Assembly: GCA_018399135.1 (NCBI GenBank)
Contig: JAGYPB010000007.1
Coordinates: 1 to 64,000 of the forward strand
Length of the DNA stretch: 64,000 nucleotides
Origin: Deltaproteobacteria bacterium
GTDB lineage: Bacteria; Desulfobacterota; Desulfuromonadia; Desulfuromonadales; Geopsychrobacteraceae
Reading direction: 5' to 3'
Each line of letters begins with the position of its first letter. The first letter of the stretch is position 1. The notes under the pieces are model-generated. The model was not told the origin of the DNA. It worked only from the letters and a program-made list of their open reading frames with translations, and did no database searches. The translations under genes were made by a program, and so were the position numbers. Of this stretch, positions 1-8,225 are shown in pieces.

Positions 1-2
1 CT

Positions 3-311
3 CCGGCCGGGGATGCGGCCGAGGCGGAGAATATCCGTCGCGTGTTTGGTGCCAGAACCCCACCCATCTCAGCTCTTAAAGCCATGACCGGTCACGAATT
101 ATGGATGTCTGGGGCATCGCAGGTGGTTTACACTACCATCATGGCCCAACAGGGCTTTACCGCAGCCAGTAAAAATTTTCAGCGCCCCTGTGACGAGACC
201 CGGGGGTTGAATATTCTGCGTGAACCCCTGCCTTGTGGCCCGAAACGGGCTCTGTGTAATTCGGCCGGCTTCGGCGGCACCAACGCTTCTCTTGTGATCG
301 GTTTCGATTAA
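3..311 (+). CDS. Beta-ketoacyl-ACP synthase (FabF-like), C-terminal fragment; gene starts upstream of window
   Basis: In-frame ORF open to the window edge; KS C-terminal motifs 'LKAMTGHELWMSGA' and terminal 'NSAGFGGTNASLVI'. Confidence 0.85.
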   Translation, partial: PAGDAAEAENIRRVFGARTPPISALKAMTGHELWMSGASQVVYTTIMAQQGFTAASKNFQRPCDETRGLNILREPLPCGPKRALCNSAGFGGTNASLVIGFD

Positions 312-314
312 ACC

Positions 315-1793
315 ATGACCTACGACAGCATTATTATCGGGGCAGGTCTGTCCGGATTGACCTGTGGCCTGTTGTTGGCAAAGAGCGGTCGTCGCGTGCT
401 GATTCTTGAGCAGCATTCCGAACCGGGACCGGTTGTGCGCGGTTTCTTGCGTCGAGGTATTTATTTCGACAGTGGTTTTCACTATGCCGGAGGATTAGGG
501 GAAGGTGGACCCTTAAGGCTGTTGCTCAAACATCTGGGGCTGGTGGAAAAGCTCAAATTTCTACCTTTTGTTGCCGATGGTTTCGACCGGTTACGGATCA
601 CTGGTAGCGGCGATGATATTGCCCTTCCGGTCGGAATGGCGAGGATTGCCGCACACTTGTCCGAATTGTTTCCACATCTGCAGTCGGAAATTATCACTTT
701 TCTGGACGAAATCGAGGAGCGTTGGTGCGATTTTCCTTACCTCAACCTGAACAAGGATTTCACCGCTGTCGGTCTGGCGTCGCTGGACGAGCTGTCATTG
801 GCACGACGGCTGGAGGTTTTTTCCAGCGCACCGGAGCTGCAGACCCTGTTGTCGATGCATGCACTGCTTTACGGTATAGCACCGCAGCAAGCGTCTGTGA
901 CTCTCAATGCCCAGGTTGCAGGCTCTTATTTCCACTCAGCCCATGGTATTGACGGTGGGGGGCGCAGACTGATTGATGCCTGTCTGCAGCGTCTGACAGA
1001 AAGTGGAGCCACTGTCCGTTGCCGGGCCGATGTGGTGCAGATCCTGAGTAGCGATGGCAAGGTGGCCGGGGTTCAGCTTGCTGATGGTGAAATCATTGCC
1101 GCCACAGAGGTAATTGCTACCTGCAACCCGGCCCTGGTCCCTGCAATGTTGCCTGCCGGGGTGTTACGACCGGCGTATCGCAAGCGCTTGGAACAGTTAT
1201 ACCAGACGCCTTCGGCGCTGATTCTTTATGCCCGTTGCGCGACTCCGACATCAACACTGCGTCGTACAAACCTGTTTGTATGCCCCAAGCCGGGAACCCT
1301 TCAAGTGGCTCTTGATCGGACGCTGGAAGATCGTCCCATGTATCTGGCCGGTGCTGATCATTGTCCAGATACGGACGGTACCAGGGGAGTGATTGCTATT
1401 ATTCCAGCCGACTTTGATGAAGTGGCTGCCAGGCAAAATAGCACAGGTCAGCGTTGTTCAGAGTATCTTAACTGGAAGAAGCAGATGGCCCGGCGCCTGG
1501 TGCGCCATGTCATGACCAGTGTCCCGGAATTGGGTGAGCTTGAACCCCTAGATATGGCCACCCCTTTGACCTTGCACGACTATTCCCGTGCACCGCAAGG
1601 GGCGATCTACGGGGTTGGTCGGGTGATGGGGCAGTATAATCCTCAGCCGCAAACCAGGCTGCCAGGGTTTTATCTGTCCGGCCAGGCGGTTGCCGGTCCG
1701 GGGTTGCTGGGAACCCTGGTTGCCGGGTACTATACTTGTGGAACCATCATGGGACATGAACTGTTGCGGGGAGAATTGCGGACATGTCGTTAA
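315..1793 (+). CDS. FAD-dependent oxidoreductase, phytoene desaturase/retinol saturase (CrtI)-like
   Basis: N-terminal dinucleotide-binding motif 'IIIGAGLSGLTCGLLLAKSGRRVLILEQ'; C-terminal 'GFYLSGQAVAGPGLLGTLVAGYYTC'. Confidence 0.85.
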   Translation: MTYDSIIIGAGLSGLTCGLLLAKSGRRVLILEQHSEPGPVVRGFLRRGIYFDSGFHYAGGLGEGGPLRLLLKHLGLVEKLKFLPFVADGFDRLRITGSGDDIALPVGMARIAAHLSELFPHLQSEIITFLDEIEERWCDFPYLNLNKDFTAVGLASLDELSLARRLEVFSSAPELQTLLSMHALLYGIAPQQASVTLNAQVAGSYFHSAHGIDGGGRRLIDACLQRLTESGATVRCRADVVQILSSDGKVAGVQLADGEIIAATEVIATCNPALVPAMLPAGVLRPAYRKRLEQLYQTPSALILYARCATPTSTLRRTNLFVCPKPGTLQVALDRTLEDRPMYLAGADHCPDTDGTRGVIAIIPADFDEVAARQNSTGQRCSEYLNWKKQMARRLVRHVMTSVPELGELEPLDMATPLTLHDYSRAPQGAIYGVGRVMGQYNPQPQTRLPGFYLSGQAVAGPGLLGTLVAGYYTCGTIMGHELLRGELRTCR

Positions 1794-3019
1794 CCTCGGT
1801 TGTCATCACCGGAATTGGAGTCATTTCCCCCCTGGGGAACAACTATGAAACCCTGGTTGAACAGTTGTTTCGGGGTTCCTCTGGAATTGCAGAGTTACCT
1901 TCCTTACGCGCGGTCGGCGGGTTGCGATCGCGTCTGGCCGCGACAGTTAAAGATGTTGATGCCAAACAGATACCGCGCAAGCATCGTCGCTCCATGTCGG
2001 ATATGTCGGTGTATGCCTATCTGGCCAGCCTCCAGGCCCTGACCATGGCCGATTTTCCGCAAGAGCAGCTGGGTTCCGGCGAATTAGGGGTCACTATTGG
2101 CTCAACCCTCGGTAGTACCGCCACCAGCGAAGGATTTTTTCAGGATTATTTTAAGGATTACAGTCTCGAGCGGATGAAATCCGGTCTGTTTTTTCAGTTG
2201 ATGGGTCATTCCTGCGCCGCCAATGTCGCCCAGTCCCTCGGGATCACCGGGCGGGTGATGGCCCTATCGGCCGCCTGTGCCACCAGCTGTCAGGCTATCG
2301 GTTACGCTTACGAGCAGATTGCTTTTGGCAAGCAGCAGGCAATCCTTTGTGGGGGCGCCGATGAGCTGCACCCTCTGACGGTGGCAACCTTTGATGTGTT
2401 GCATGCTGCCTCGACCGCCTGGAATGATTCTCCTGATCAGGCCCCTGGCCCTTTTGACCAGCGCCGTGACGGCGTTGTCTGCGGTGAAGGCAGTGGCGTT
2501 TTTCTGCTGGAGAGCCGCGATAGTGCACAGCGTCGCGGTGCCGCGATTCTGGCTGAGGTTGTTGGTTTTGCTACTACCTCCGACACCTCAAGTATTGCCA
2601 ACCCTGACGTCGGGGCGATGGAACGCTGTATGCGACTGGCGTTAGCTGATGCGGACTTGACACCAGCCGATATCGATTATATCAATGCCCATGCTACCGG
2701 CACTGGCCAGGGTGATATTGCCGAGGCCGAAGCGCTGCGTACAATTTTTTCCGATACTGTACCGGTTAGCAGCTTAAAAGGACATCTCGGTCATACCATG
2801 GCGGCCAGTGGTGCTATTGAACTGGCGGCCAGTGTTGGTATGCTGAAACAGCAGCGTCTGTTTGCCACGCGCAACCTGGTGCAGATTGATGAGCGCTGCC
2901 GTGGCATTCAACATCTTCAACATAATGAAGAACGACCGGTCAGCACCATTCTGAAAAATAATTTTGCCATGGGCGGTATCAACTGCACCATCATCATAAG
3001 GAGCCATGCACGTGACTGA
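1784..3019 (+). CDS. Beta-ketoacyl-ACP synthase II-like ketosynthase
   Basis: KS active-site 'SAACATSCQAIGYAYE', 'NAHATGTGQGD', 'KGHLGHTMAASGAIE'. Confidence 0.92.
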   Translation: MSLTSVVITGIGVISPLGNNYETLVEQLFRGSSGIAELPSLRAVGGLRSRLAATVKDVDAKQIPRKHRRSMSDMSVYAYLASLQALTMADFPQEQLGSGELGVTIGSTLGSTATSEGFFQDYFKDYSLERMKSGLFFQLMGHSCAANVAQSLGITGRVMALSAACATSCQAIGYAYEQIAFGKQQAILCGGADELHPLTVATFDVLHAASTAWNDSPDQAPGPFDQRRDGVVCGEGSGVFLLESRDSAQRRGAAILAEVVGFATTSDTSSIANPDVGAMERCMRLALADADLTPADIDYINAHATGTGQGDIAEAEALRTIFSDTVPVSSLKGHLGHTMAASGAIELAASVGMLKQQRLFATRNLVQIDERCRGIQHLQHNEERPVSTILKNNFAMGGINCTIIIRSHARD

Positions 3020-3266
3020 GCAGGAAGTAATTGAACTGATCGATTCCAGTCTGGCCGAAGAGTTTGAGCTGGAGCGTGAAGCGATGACACCGGAAGCAAA
3101 TATCTACGAGGATCTGGGGCTGGACAGTCTCGACACCGTTGACATGGTGATTGTTCTCGAAGGGGCGTTCAAATTCAAGATCCGGGAGGAGGAAGCGGTA
3201 CGGGGAATTCGCACCCTGGGTGATATTCATCGTTTTGTCTTAAGCAAAATGGAACAACAGTCCTGA
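3006..3266 (+). CDS. Acyl carrier protein
   Basis: 86 aa acidic protein with phosphopantetheine site 'DLGLDSLDTVDMV'; overlaps the KS stop. Confidence 0.92.
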   Translation: MHVTEQEVIELIDSSLAEEFELEREAMTPEANIYEDLGLDSLDTVDMVIVLEGAFKFKIREEEAVRGIRTLGDIHRFVLSKMEQQS

Positions 3267-3286
3267 CCCGAAAGAGGCAACGTGCC

Positions 3287-4084
3287 ATGGCCGGCAGTTA
3301 TCACCGATCATTATCAGCTACGGCCATTTTTGCCCTGCAGGTTGTCCTGATGAACCTATGGGTATATCCCGCTCTGCTGTTGTGGACCCTCATCGGGATT
3401 TTGATCTTTCCCTTCCTCTTCGGCGTCGGATTGGTTTTTTTGCGCCAGCCGGCGGATCGCCTCATGCGCTGGTTTGTATGGATTTACGGTCGTGGTTGGC
3501 TGCTGTTGATGAGCCCATTTGTGCGTTTTCGCCGTGAGGGAATGGAGCGGGTAAGGATCGATCGCCCTTGTGTCTTTGTGGTCAATCACTTCTCTTTTTT
3601 CGATACCTACTGTATGGCCCTGCTGCCCCAGTACGATATCGTATTTGCTGTGCGTTCCTGGCCTTTTCAGTTGTTCTGGTACAGTGCTTTTATGCGTCTG
3701 GCACGTTACCTCGATGTTGAAGGCAGTAGCTGGGAAGAAACCCTGAGCAACAGTCGTAGTGTCTTTGCCGGTGGAGGAACCGTGCTGTTTTTCCCCGAGG
3801 GACACCGCAGCCGTACCGGCGAGATCCAGCGTTTTTATTCCGGCGGTTTCAAGGTGGCGATTGACGCCGGGGTTGAGTTAATTCCTTTATGCATTGACGG
3901 TACTGATAAACTGCTTCCGCCAGGGCGTAAACTGTTTTATCCCTGTACCGTCACCCTGCGGGCTCTGGAGCCGGTTACCACCGGTAATTACCGCGACGTA
4001 AATGGTCATATCCGCCTACGCAAACAGGTCAAGGAACTGATGAGCGCCGAATTAGTTGCCATGCGCGAAGGGCAGAAACAATGA
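3287..4084 (+). CDS. PlsC-type 1-acyl-glycerol-3-phosphate acyltransferase-like protein
   Basis: 'NHFSFFD' (HX4D) and 'FFPEGHRSRTGEI' acyltransferase motifs; N-terminal TM segments. Confidence 0.88.
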   Translation: MAGSYHRSLSATAIFALQVVLMNLWVYPALLLWTLIGILIFPFLFGVGLVFLRQPADRLMRWFVWIYGRGWLLLMSPFVRFRREGMERVRIDRPCVFVVNHFSFFDTYCMALLPQYDIVFAVRSWPFQLFWYSAFMRLARYLDVEGSSWEETLSNSRSVFAGGGTVLFFPEGHRSRTGEIQRFYSGGFKVAIDAGVELIPLCIDGTDKLLPPGRKLFYPCTVTLRALEPVTTGNYRDVNGHIRLRKQVKELMSAELVAMREGQKQ

Positions 4085-5406
4085 GTTTTCAGCCCTGTTT
4101 ACTCAGCAAGCGGGCCGCTCTGGTCGAAATCAAAGAGCGCCAATTGGAACTGCTGCGTCACCATCTGGATTATCTGCAGCGCTGCTCACCCTACTACCAG
4201 CGTCTGTTTGCCGCCAGTGGCTTTACCCCCGACCAGATGACTGACCTGGATCAGTTACAGGCTTTGCCGTTGACGGGAAAGTCTGAACTGGCAAAGTTTA
4301 ATCGTGATTTTCTTGCTGTTGGTGAGGACGAGGTTGTCGATATTTGCGTCACCTCCGGTACCACCGGCGAACCGGTGACCCTCTGGCAGACGGAAACCGA
4401 TTTGCAGCGCCTGGCAGAAAATGAAAGGCAGGCGTTTGTCGCCGCGGGTATTACGCGCCACCAGCGTGTTCTGATTGGCGCTGCCCTTGATCGCGGATTC
4501 ATGGCCGGTCTGGCTTACTTTCTCGGTTTGCGCGAGATCGGTGCGACTATTATCAGAGCCGGGTCAAGTTCACTGGGGTTTCTCGCCGAAATGCTACAGC
4601 GCCAGCGCCCCGATGTGCTGGTCGGGGTGCCCAGTTTGTTTCTGGCCCTGGCCCGGCATTTACAGCACAGTGGGACAGATTCTACCCGCCTCGGGATTGA
4701 CAAGCTGATCTGCATCGGTGAACCGGTGCGTAATCCTGATCTGTCCCTGTCCCCATTGGGTAGAAGCCTGGCTGAGCATTGGTCGGCCCAGGTACTGGGA
4801 ACCTATGCCAGTACCGAAACAGCAACGGCTTTTGCTGACTGTGAACAGGGGTATGGTGGTCATTTGTTGCCGGAACTGGCGCTGTTGGAGATCATCGACG
4901 AAGGGGGCAACCTGTTGGGTTCCGGGCAGGTTGGTGAGGTGGTGGTGACCCCCTTGGGCGTTACCGGAGCACCCCTGTTACGTTATCGCACCGGTGACAT
5001 GGCGGTGCGATTCGATCAACCCTGCGCCTGCGGTCGCCAGACCCCTCGTCTGGGTCCGATTTTGGGGCGGCGTGAGCAGATGCTTAAATGCCGGGGAACC
5101 AGTTTATTTCCGGCGACCATTGCTCATGCCTTACACAGTATGGCGGCGATCCAGGGACATTACATAGAGGTCTATCCTCAGCATGATTTTGCCGATGAGG
5201 TCAAGGTGGTCGTCGGTTGCACTGACCCGACCCTGACCGCAGAGCAGGTCAGTGCGCGTATTGCTGCCCTGACCCGCGTCAAGCTTGCGGTGACCATTTG
5301 TTCGCCGGCTGAGATCATGCGCAAAACCGTACACCCTGATCGACGCAAGCCGGTCACTTTTTTTGATTATCGTCCCGCTCATCAGCAACAGAAAGAATCA
5401 CTATGA
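4081..5406 (+). CDS. AMP-dependent (phenylacetate/coumarate-CoA-ligase-like) adenylating enzyme
   Basis: P-loop 'VTSGTTGEPVTLWQTE', 'YRTGDMAVRF'; ATGA overlap with upstream gene. Confidence 0.88.
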   Translation: MSFQPCLLSKRAALVEIKERQLELLRHHLDYLQRCSPYYQRLFAASGFTPDQMTDLDQLQALPLTGKSELAKFNRDFLAVGEDEVVDICVTSGTTGEPVTLWQTETDLQRLAENERQAFVAAGITRHQRVLIGAALDRGFMAGLAYFLGLREIGATIIRAGSSSLGFLAEMLQRQRPDVLVGVPSLFLALARHLQHSGTDSTRLGIDKLICIGEPVRNPDLSLSPLGRSLAEHWSAQVLGTYASTETATAFADCEQGYGGHLLPELALLEIIDEGGNLLGSGQVGEVVVTPLGVTGAPLLRYRTGDMAVRFDQPCACGRQTPRLGPILGRREQMLKCRGTSLFPATIAHALHSMAAIQGHYIEVYPQHDFADEVKVVVGCTDPTLTAEQVSARIAALTRVKLAVTICSPAEIMRKTVHPDRRKPVTFFDYRPAHQQQKESL

Positions 5407-6992
5407 CAGATAAAGCGATTATTACCCTCAACGGAAGCAGTCTAAGTATTGCTGATATTGTTGCCATCGGCGTCGGCGACAAGAAGGTCGCCTTTGAACC
5501 GGAAGCCCTTGAGCGTTGCCGTGCCAGCCGCACCTTTTTGGAAGAGGAGGTCGCCGCGCGGCGGATCATTTACGGCGTCAACACCTCGTTCGGACCCATG
5601 TGCAACAAGATCATTGACGATCATGAAATTGAAACTCTGCAGGTCAATCTGATCCGCAGCCATGCCGCCGGTCTGGGCGATCCGTTAAAAGATTATATTG
5701 CCATCGCCGTCATGGCCGTGCGCCTCAACACCCTGGTCAAGGGATACAGCGGAGTGCGGATTGCATTGCTCGAACATATGCAGTGGCTGATCAACGAGCG
5801 GATCGCTGCCTATATCCCCGAATCCGGAAGTGTTGGTGCCTCCGGCGACCTGATTCATCTGGCCCACTTGAGCCTGGCGATTATCGGTGAGGGGGATCTC
5901 TACTATCAGGGCCGGCTGCGGCGGGCAGCAGAGGTATATGAGGAATTGGGCCGAACCCCCATGCGCCTGTCGTTTAAGGAGGGGATTGCCCTGATGAACG
6001 GCACCAGCGCCATGACCGCCCTGGCCGCTTTTGCTCTGTTCGGAGCACGTAAACTACTTAATCTAAGCTGTGTTACCGGTGCCTTTGCCATCGAGATTTT
6101 CGGTGGCATTGATGATGCCTTCGACGAAGACCTGCACCGGGTCAAACCCCACCCCGGGCAGCTGGAGATTGCCGACACTGTTCGCCGCCTGTATCAGGGT
6201 TCGGGGAATATCACTCTGCGCTCCGAGATGCACGAGCTGATTCGCAAGCAGAAGCTTGACGGACCGGTGTTTGAAACCAGCATCAACGTCCAGGATGTCT
6301 ACTCGGTGCGCTGTACCCCCCAGGTGCTGGCTCCGGTCGCTGAAGCGATCCGTTACGCCGAGCAGGTGGTGGAAATCGAGGCCAACTCCTCCAATGACAA
6401 TCCGATCATCATTCCCGAAAAGAAGAAGGTGATCCATGGTGGTAACTTTCACGGTCAGAGTATCGGTTTTGCCATGGATATGCTCTGTGTCGCTATTTCC
6501 ACCCTGTGTAATCTGTCAGAGCGGCGCACCAACAAATATCTCGACAAGCATCTCAACGAAGGATTACCGGAATTTCTCATCCCCGGCACCCTCGGTCTGA
6601 CCATGGGTTTTATGGGGGCGCAATACCTGTCGACCTCGACCACTGCCGAAAACCGCCAACTCGCCGGCCCGGTCAGCACCAATACCATCAGCTGTAACGC
6701 CTCCAACCAGGATGTGGTGAGCATGGGGACGGTGGCGGCGCGCAAAGCCTTCAAGTCGGTAAGCAACGCCAAGCATGTGGTGACCCTCGAAGTTCTCGCT
6801 GACCTGCAGGCGTTGTCCTTTCGCAATGCCGATCGTCTCGGGCGTGGCACCGGCCGGATCTATCAGCGGCTGAAACAGGACTTTCGGGTCTACAACAACG
6901 ACCATATTTTCCATGAGGATCTGGTCCATTTTCGCAAGCTTCTGTTCTCCAGTCAGTTGTTTGACGACTTAAGTCAGTATTGGGCGGACTGA
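5403..6992 (+). CDS. HAL/PAL/TAL family aromatic amino acid ammonia-lyase
   Basis: MIO motif 'GSVGASGDLIHLAHL', 'YGVNTSFGP', 'NSSNDNPII', 'GGNFHGQ'. Confidence 0.93.
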   Translation: MTDKAIITLNGSSLSIADIVAIGVGDKKVAFEPEALERCRASRTFLEEEVAARRIIYGVNTSFGPMCNKIIDDHEIETLQVNLIRSHAAGLGDPLKDYIAIAVMAVRLNTLVKGYSGVRIALLEHMQWLINERIAAYIPESGSVGASGDLIHLAHLSLAIIGEGDLYYQGRLRRAAEVYEELGRTPMRLSFKEGIALMNGTSAMTALAAFALFGARKLLNLSCVTGAFAIEIFGGIDDAFDEDLHRVKPHPGQLEIADTVRRLYQGSGNITLRSEMHELIRKQKLDGPVFETSINVQDVYSVRCTPQVLAPVAEAIRYAEQVVEIEANSSNDNPIIIPEKKKVIHGGNFHGQSIGFAMDMLCVAISTLCNLSERRTNKYLDKHLNEGLPEFLIPGTLGLTMGFMGAQYLSTSTTAENRQLAGPVSTNTISCNASNQDVVSMGTVAARKAFKSVSNAKHVVTLEVLADLQALSFRNADRLGRGTGRIYQRLKQDFRVYNNDHIFHEDLVHFRKLLFSSQLFDDLSQYWAD

Positions 6993-7417
6993 TGACCGAC
7001 TTGGCGCTGCCCTGTCCGGCAGAAGAGCTGATCCCGCATCGCCCCCCCATGCGTCTGATTGAGCGTCTGATCGCGATAGACGGCAAAAACGGCATTGTTG
7101 AGGCACGGGTTGGCGCAGCAGCGCTGCTGACGGATGTCGATGGCATGCTCGAAGATGTTGCTCTGGTGGAAATTATGGCGCAATCCTACGCCACCCTGAA
7201 AGGCTACATCGATCGTCGCGATCAGCTCCCGGTACGCCAGGGGTTTCTCGTTGGTATCAAAAAGATGGTGTGCCATGCATCGGTTCAGGCCGATGATTTG
7301 CTGCATGTGCATATCCGTACCATTGCCGAACTTGACAGCTTTGCTGTAGCGGAAGGGGAAATCCGCCGTGGTGATGAATTGATTGCCGCAGGCGATGTCA
7401 AGGTGTGGATCAATTGA
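6992..7417 (+). CDS. Hotdog-fold 3-hydroxyacyl-ACP dehydratase-like (FabA/FabZ superfamily)
   Basis: 'LIPHRPPMRLIERL' and 'VALVEIMAQSYA'; ATG overlaps the lyase stop by 1 nt. Confidence 0.75.
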   Translation: MTDLALPCPAEELIPHRPPMRLIERLIAIDGKNGIVEARVGAAALLTDVDGMLEDVALVEIMAQSYATLKGYIDRRDQLPVRQGFLVGIKKMVCHASVQADDLLHVHIRTIAELDSFAVAEGEIRRGDELIAAGDVKVWIN

Positions 7418-7427
7418 TATGTGACCG

Positions 7428-7569
7428 TCTCTGTTCAGCACCGGATCGGGGATCCTGTGTCAAGGGACGCTTTTCGTCATCCATGACCGCTTGACTGTCG
7501 CCGTCCATGGCGACAGACACCCTTGTCACAGGATCCCCGACCCGGTGCCAGGTACGGAGCTGACTATTT
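7428..7569. repeat. Imperfect-palindromic intergenic repeat, copy 1
   Basis: 29-bp outer arms 7438-7466 / 7520-7548 (gcaccggatcggggatcctgtgtcaaggg vs cccttgtcacaggatccccgacccggtgc) plus inner hairpin gtcgccgtccatggcgac. Confidence 0.9.
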
Positions 7570-7571
7570 AG

Positions 7572-8225
7572 ATGAAACCTTTCATAAGGCTCAAACAATT
7601 CATTCTCGTGCTGCTGAGCGGGTTTTTGATGGTGACAATGTCCGTCGCCGCCGATAATAACGAGCTTGAAGTTGTTCTTGAACAACTCAAGGCAGCCGCT
7701 GCCGAGGTGGAAACCCTGCAGAGTACCTTCGTGCAGGAAAAAAACCTCGAGATGTTTGAACAGCAACTGCTCTCCAGTGGCAGGATGCTCTATGTTCAGC
7801 CCGATCAGCTGCGCTGGGAGTTGCTGTCCCCGGTTGCTTCCGGTTTTGTCCTGCAGGGTGATCAAGGGGTGCGCTGGAATGGCGTGAGTCAGCAGCGGCA
7901 ACGCTTTTCCATCAGTGTCGACCCGCTCATGGGGGTGGTGGCACAACAGTTGCTGGCCTGGGCCCGGGTCGATCTCGACTGGTTGCGCGCAAGGTACCAT
8001 ATCAAGATACTGACAACAGAGCCGGTGGTGCTGGAGTTAACCCCCATTGATCCCGGCGAAGCGGAATTTATCGCACATATCCAGGTGACCTTTGATCTGG
8101 TGCAAGACTATGTCAGTGATGTGCTGGTGTTGGAACACTCCGGCGACAGCACGCGGTTGCGTTTTGGCGATGTGCGCAGCAACGATAGTATCGCGCCAGG
8201 GGCCTTTGAACCGCCGGAATTCTGA
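7572..8225 (+). CDS. LolA-like outer-membrane lipoprotein carrier protein
   Basis: Signal peptide; 'VETLQSTFVQEKNLEMFEQQLLSSGRMLYVQPDQLRWEL' typical of LolA-like proteins. Confidence 0.85.
   Translation: MKPFIRLKQFILVLLSGFLMVTMSVAADNNELEVVLEQLKAAAAEVETLQSTFVQEKNLEMFEQQLLSSGRMLYVQPDQLRWELLSPVASGFVLQGDQGVRWNGVSQQRQRFSISVDPLMGVVAQQLLAWARVDLDWLRARYHIKILTTEPVVLELTPIDPGEAEFIAHIQVTFDLVQDYVSDVLVLEHSGDSTRLRFGDVRSNDSIAPGAFEPPEF

Noticed and set aside
5906-6850. Several minus-strand ORFs of 90-131 aa
   Set aside because: Antisense shadows of the high-GC ammonia-lyase gene.
7438-7548. CRISPR array or CRISPR-like repeat
   Set aside because: Single dispersed palindromic element per locus; no regularly spaced repeat-spacer units anywhere in the window.
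7410-8000. 196-aa minus-strand ORF containing 'VSVAMDGDSQAVMDDEKRP'
   Set aside because: Antisense to lolA-like gene and reads through repeat copy 1; the same peptide recurs at 28.7 kb only because the repeat is shared.
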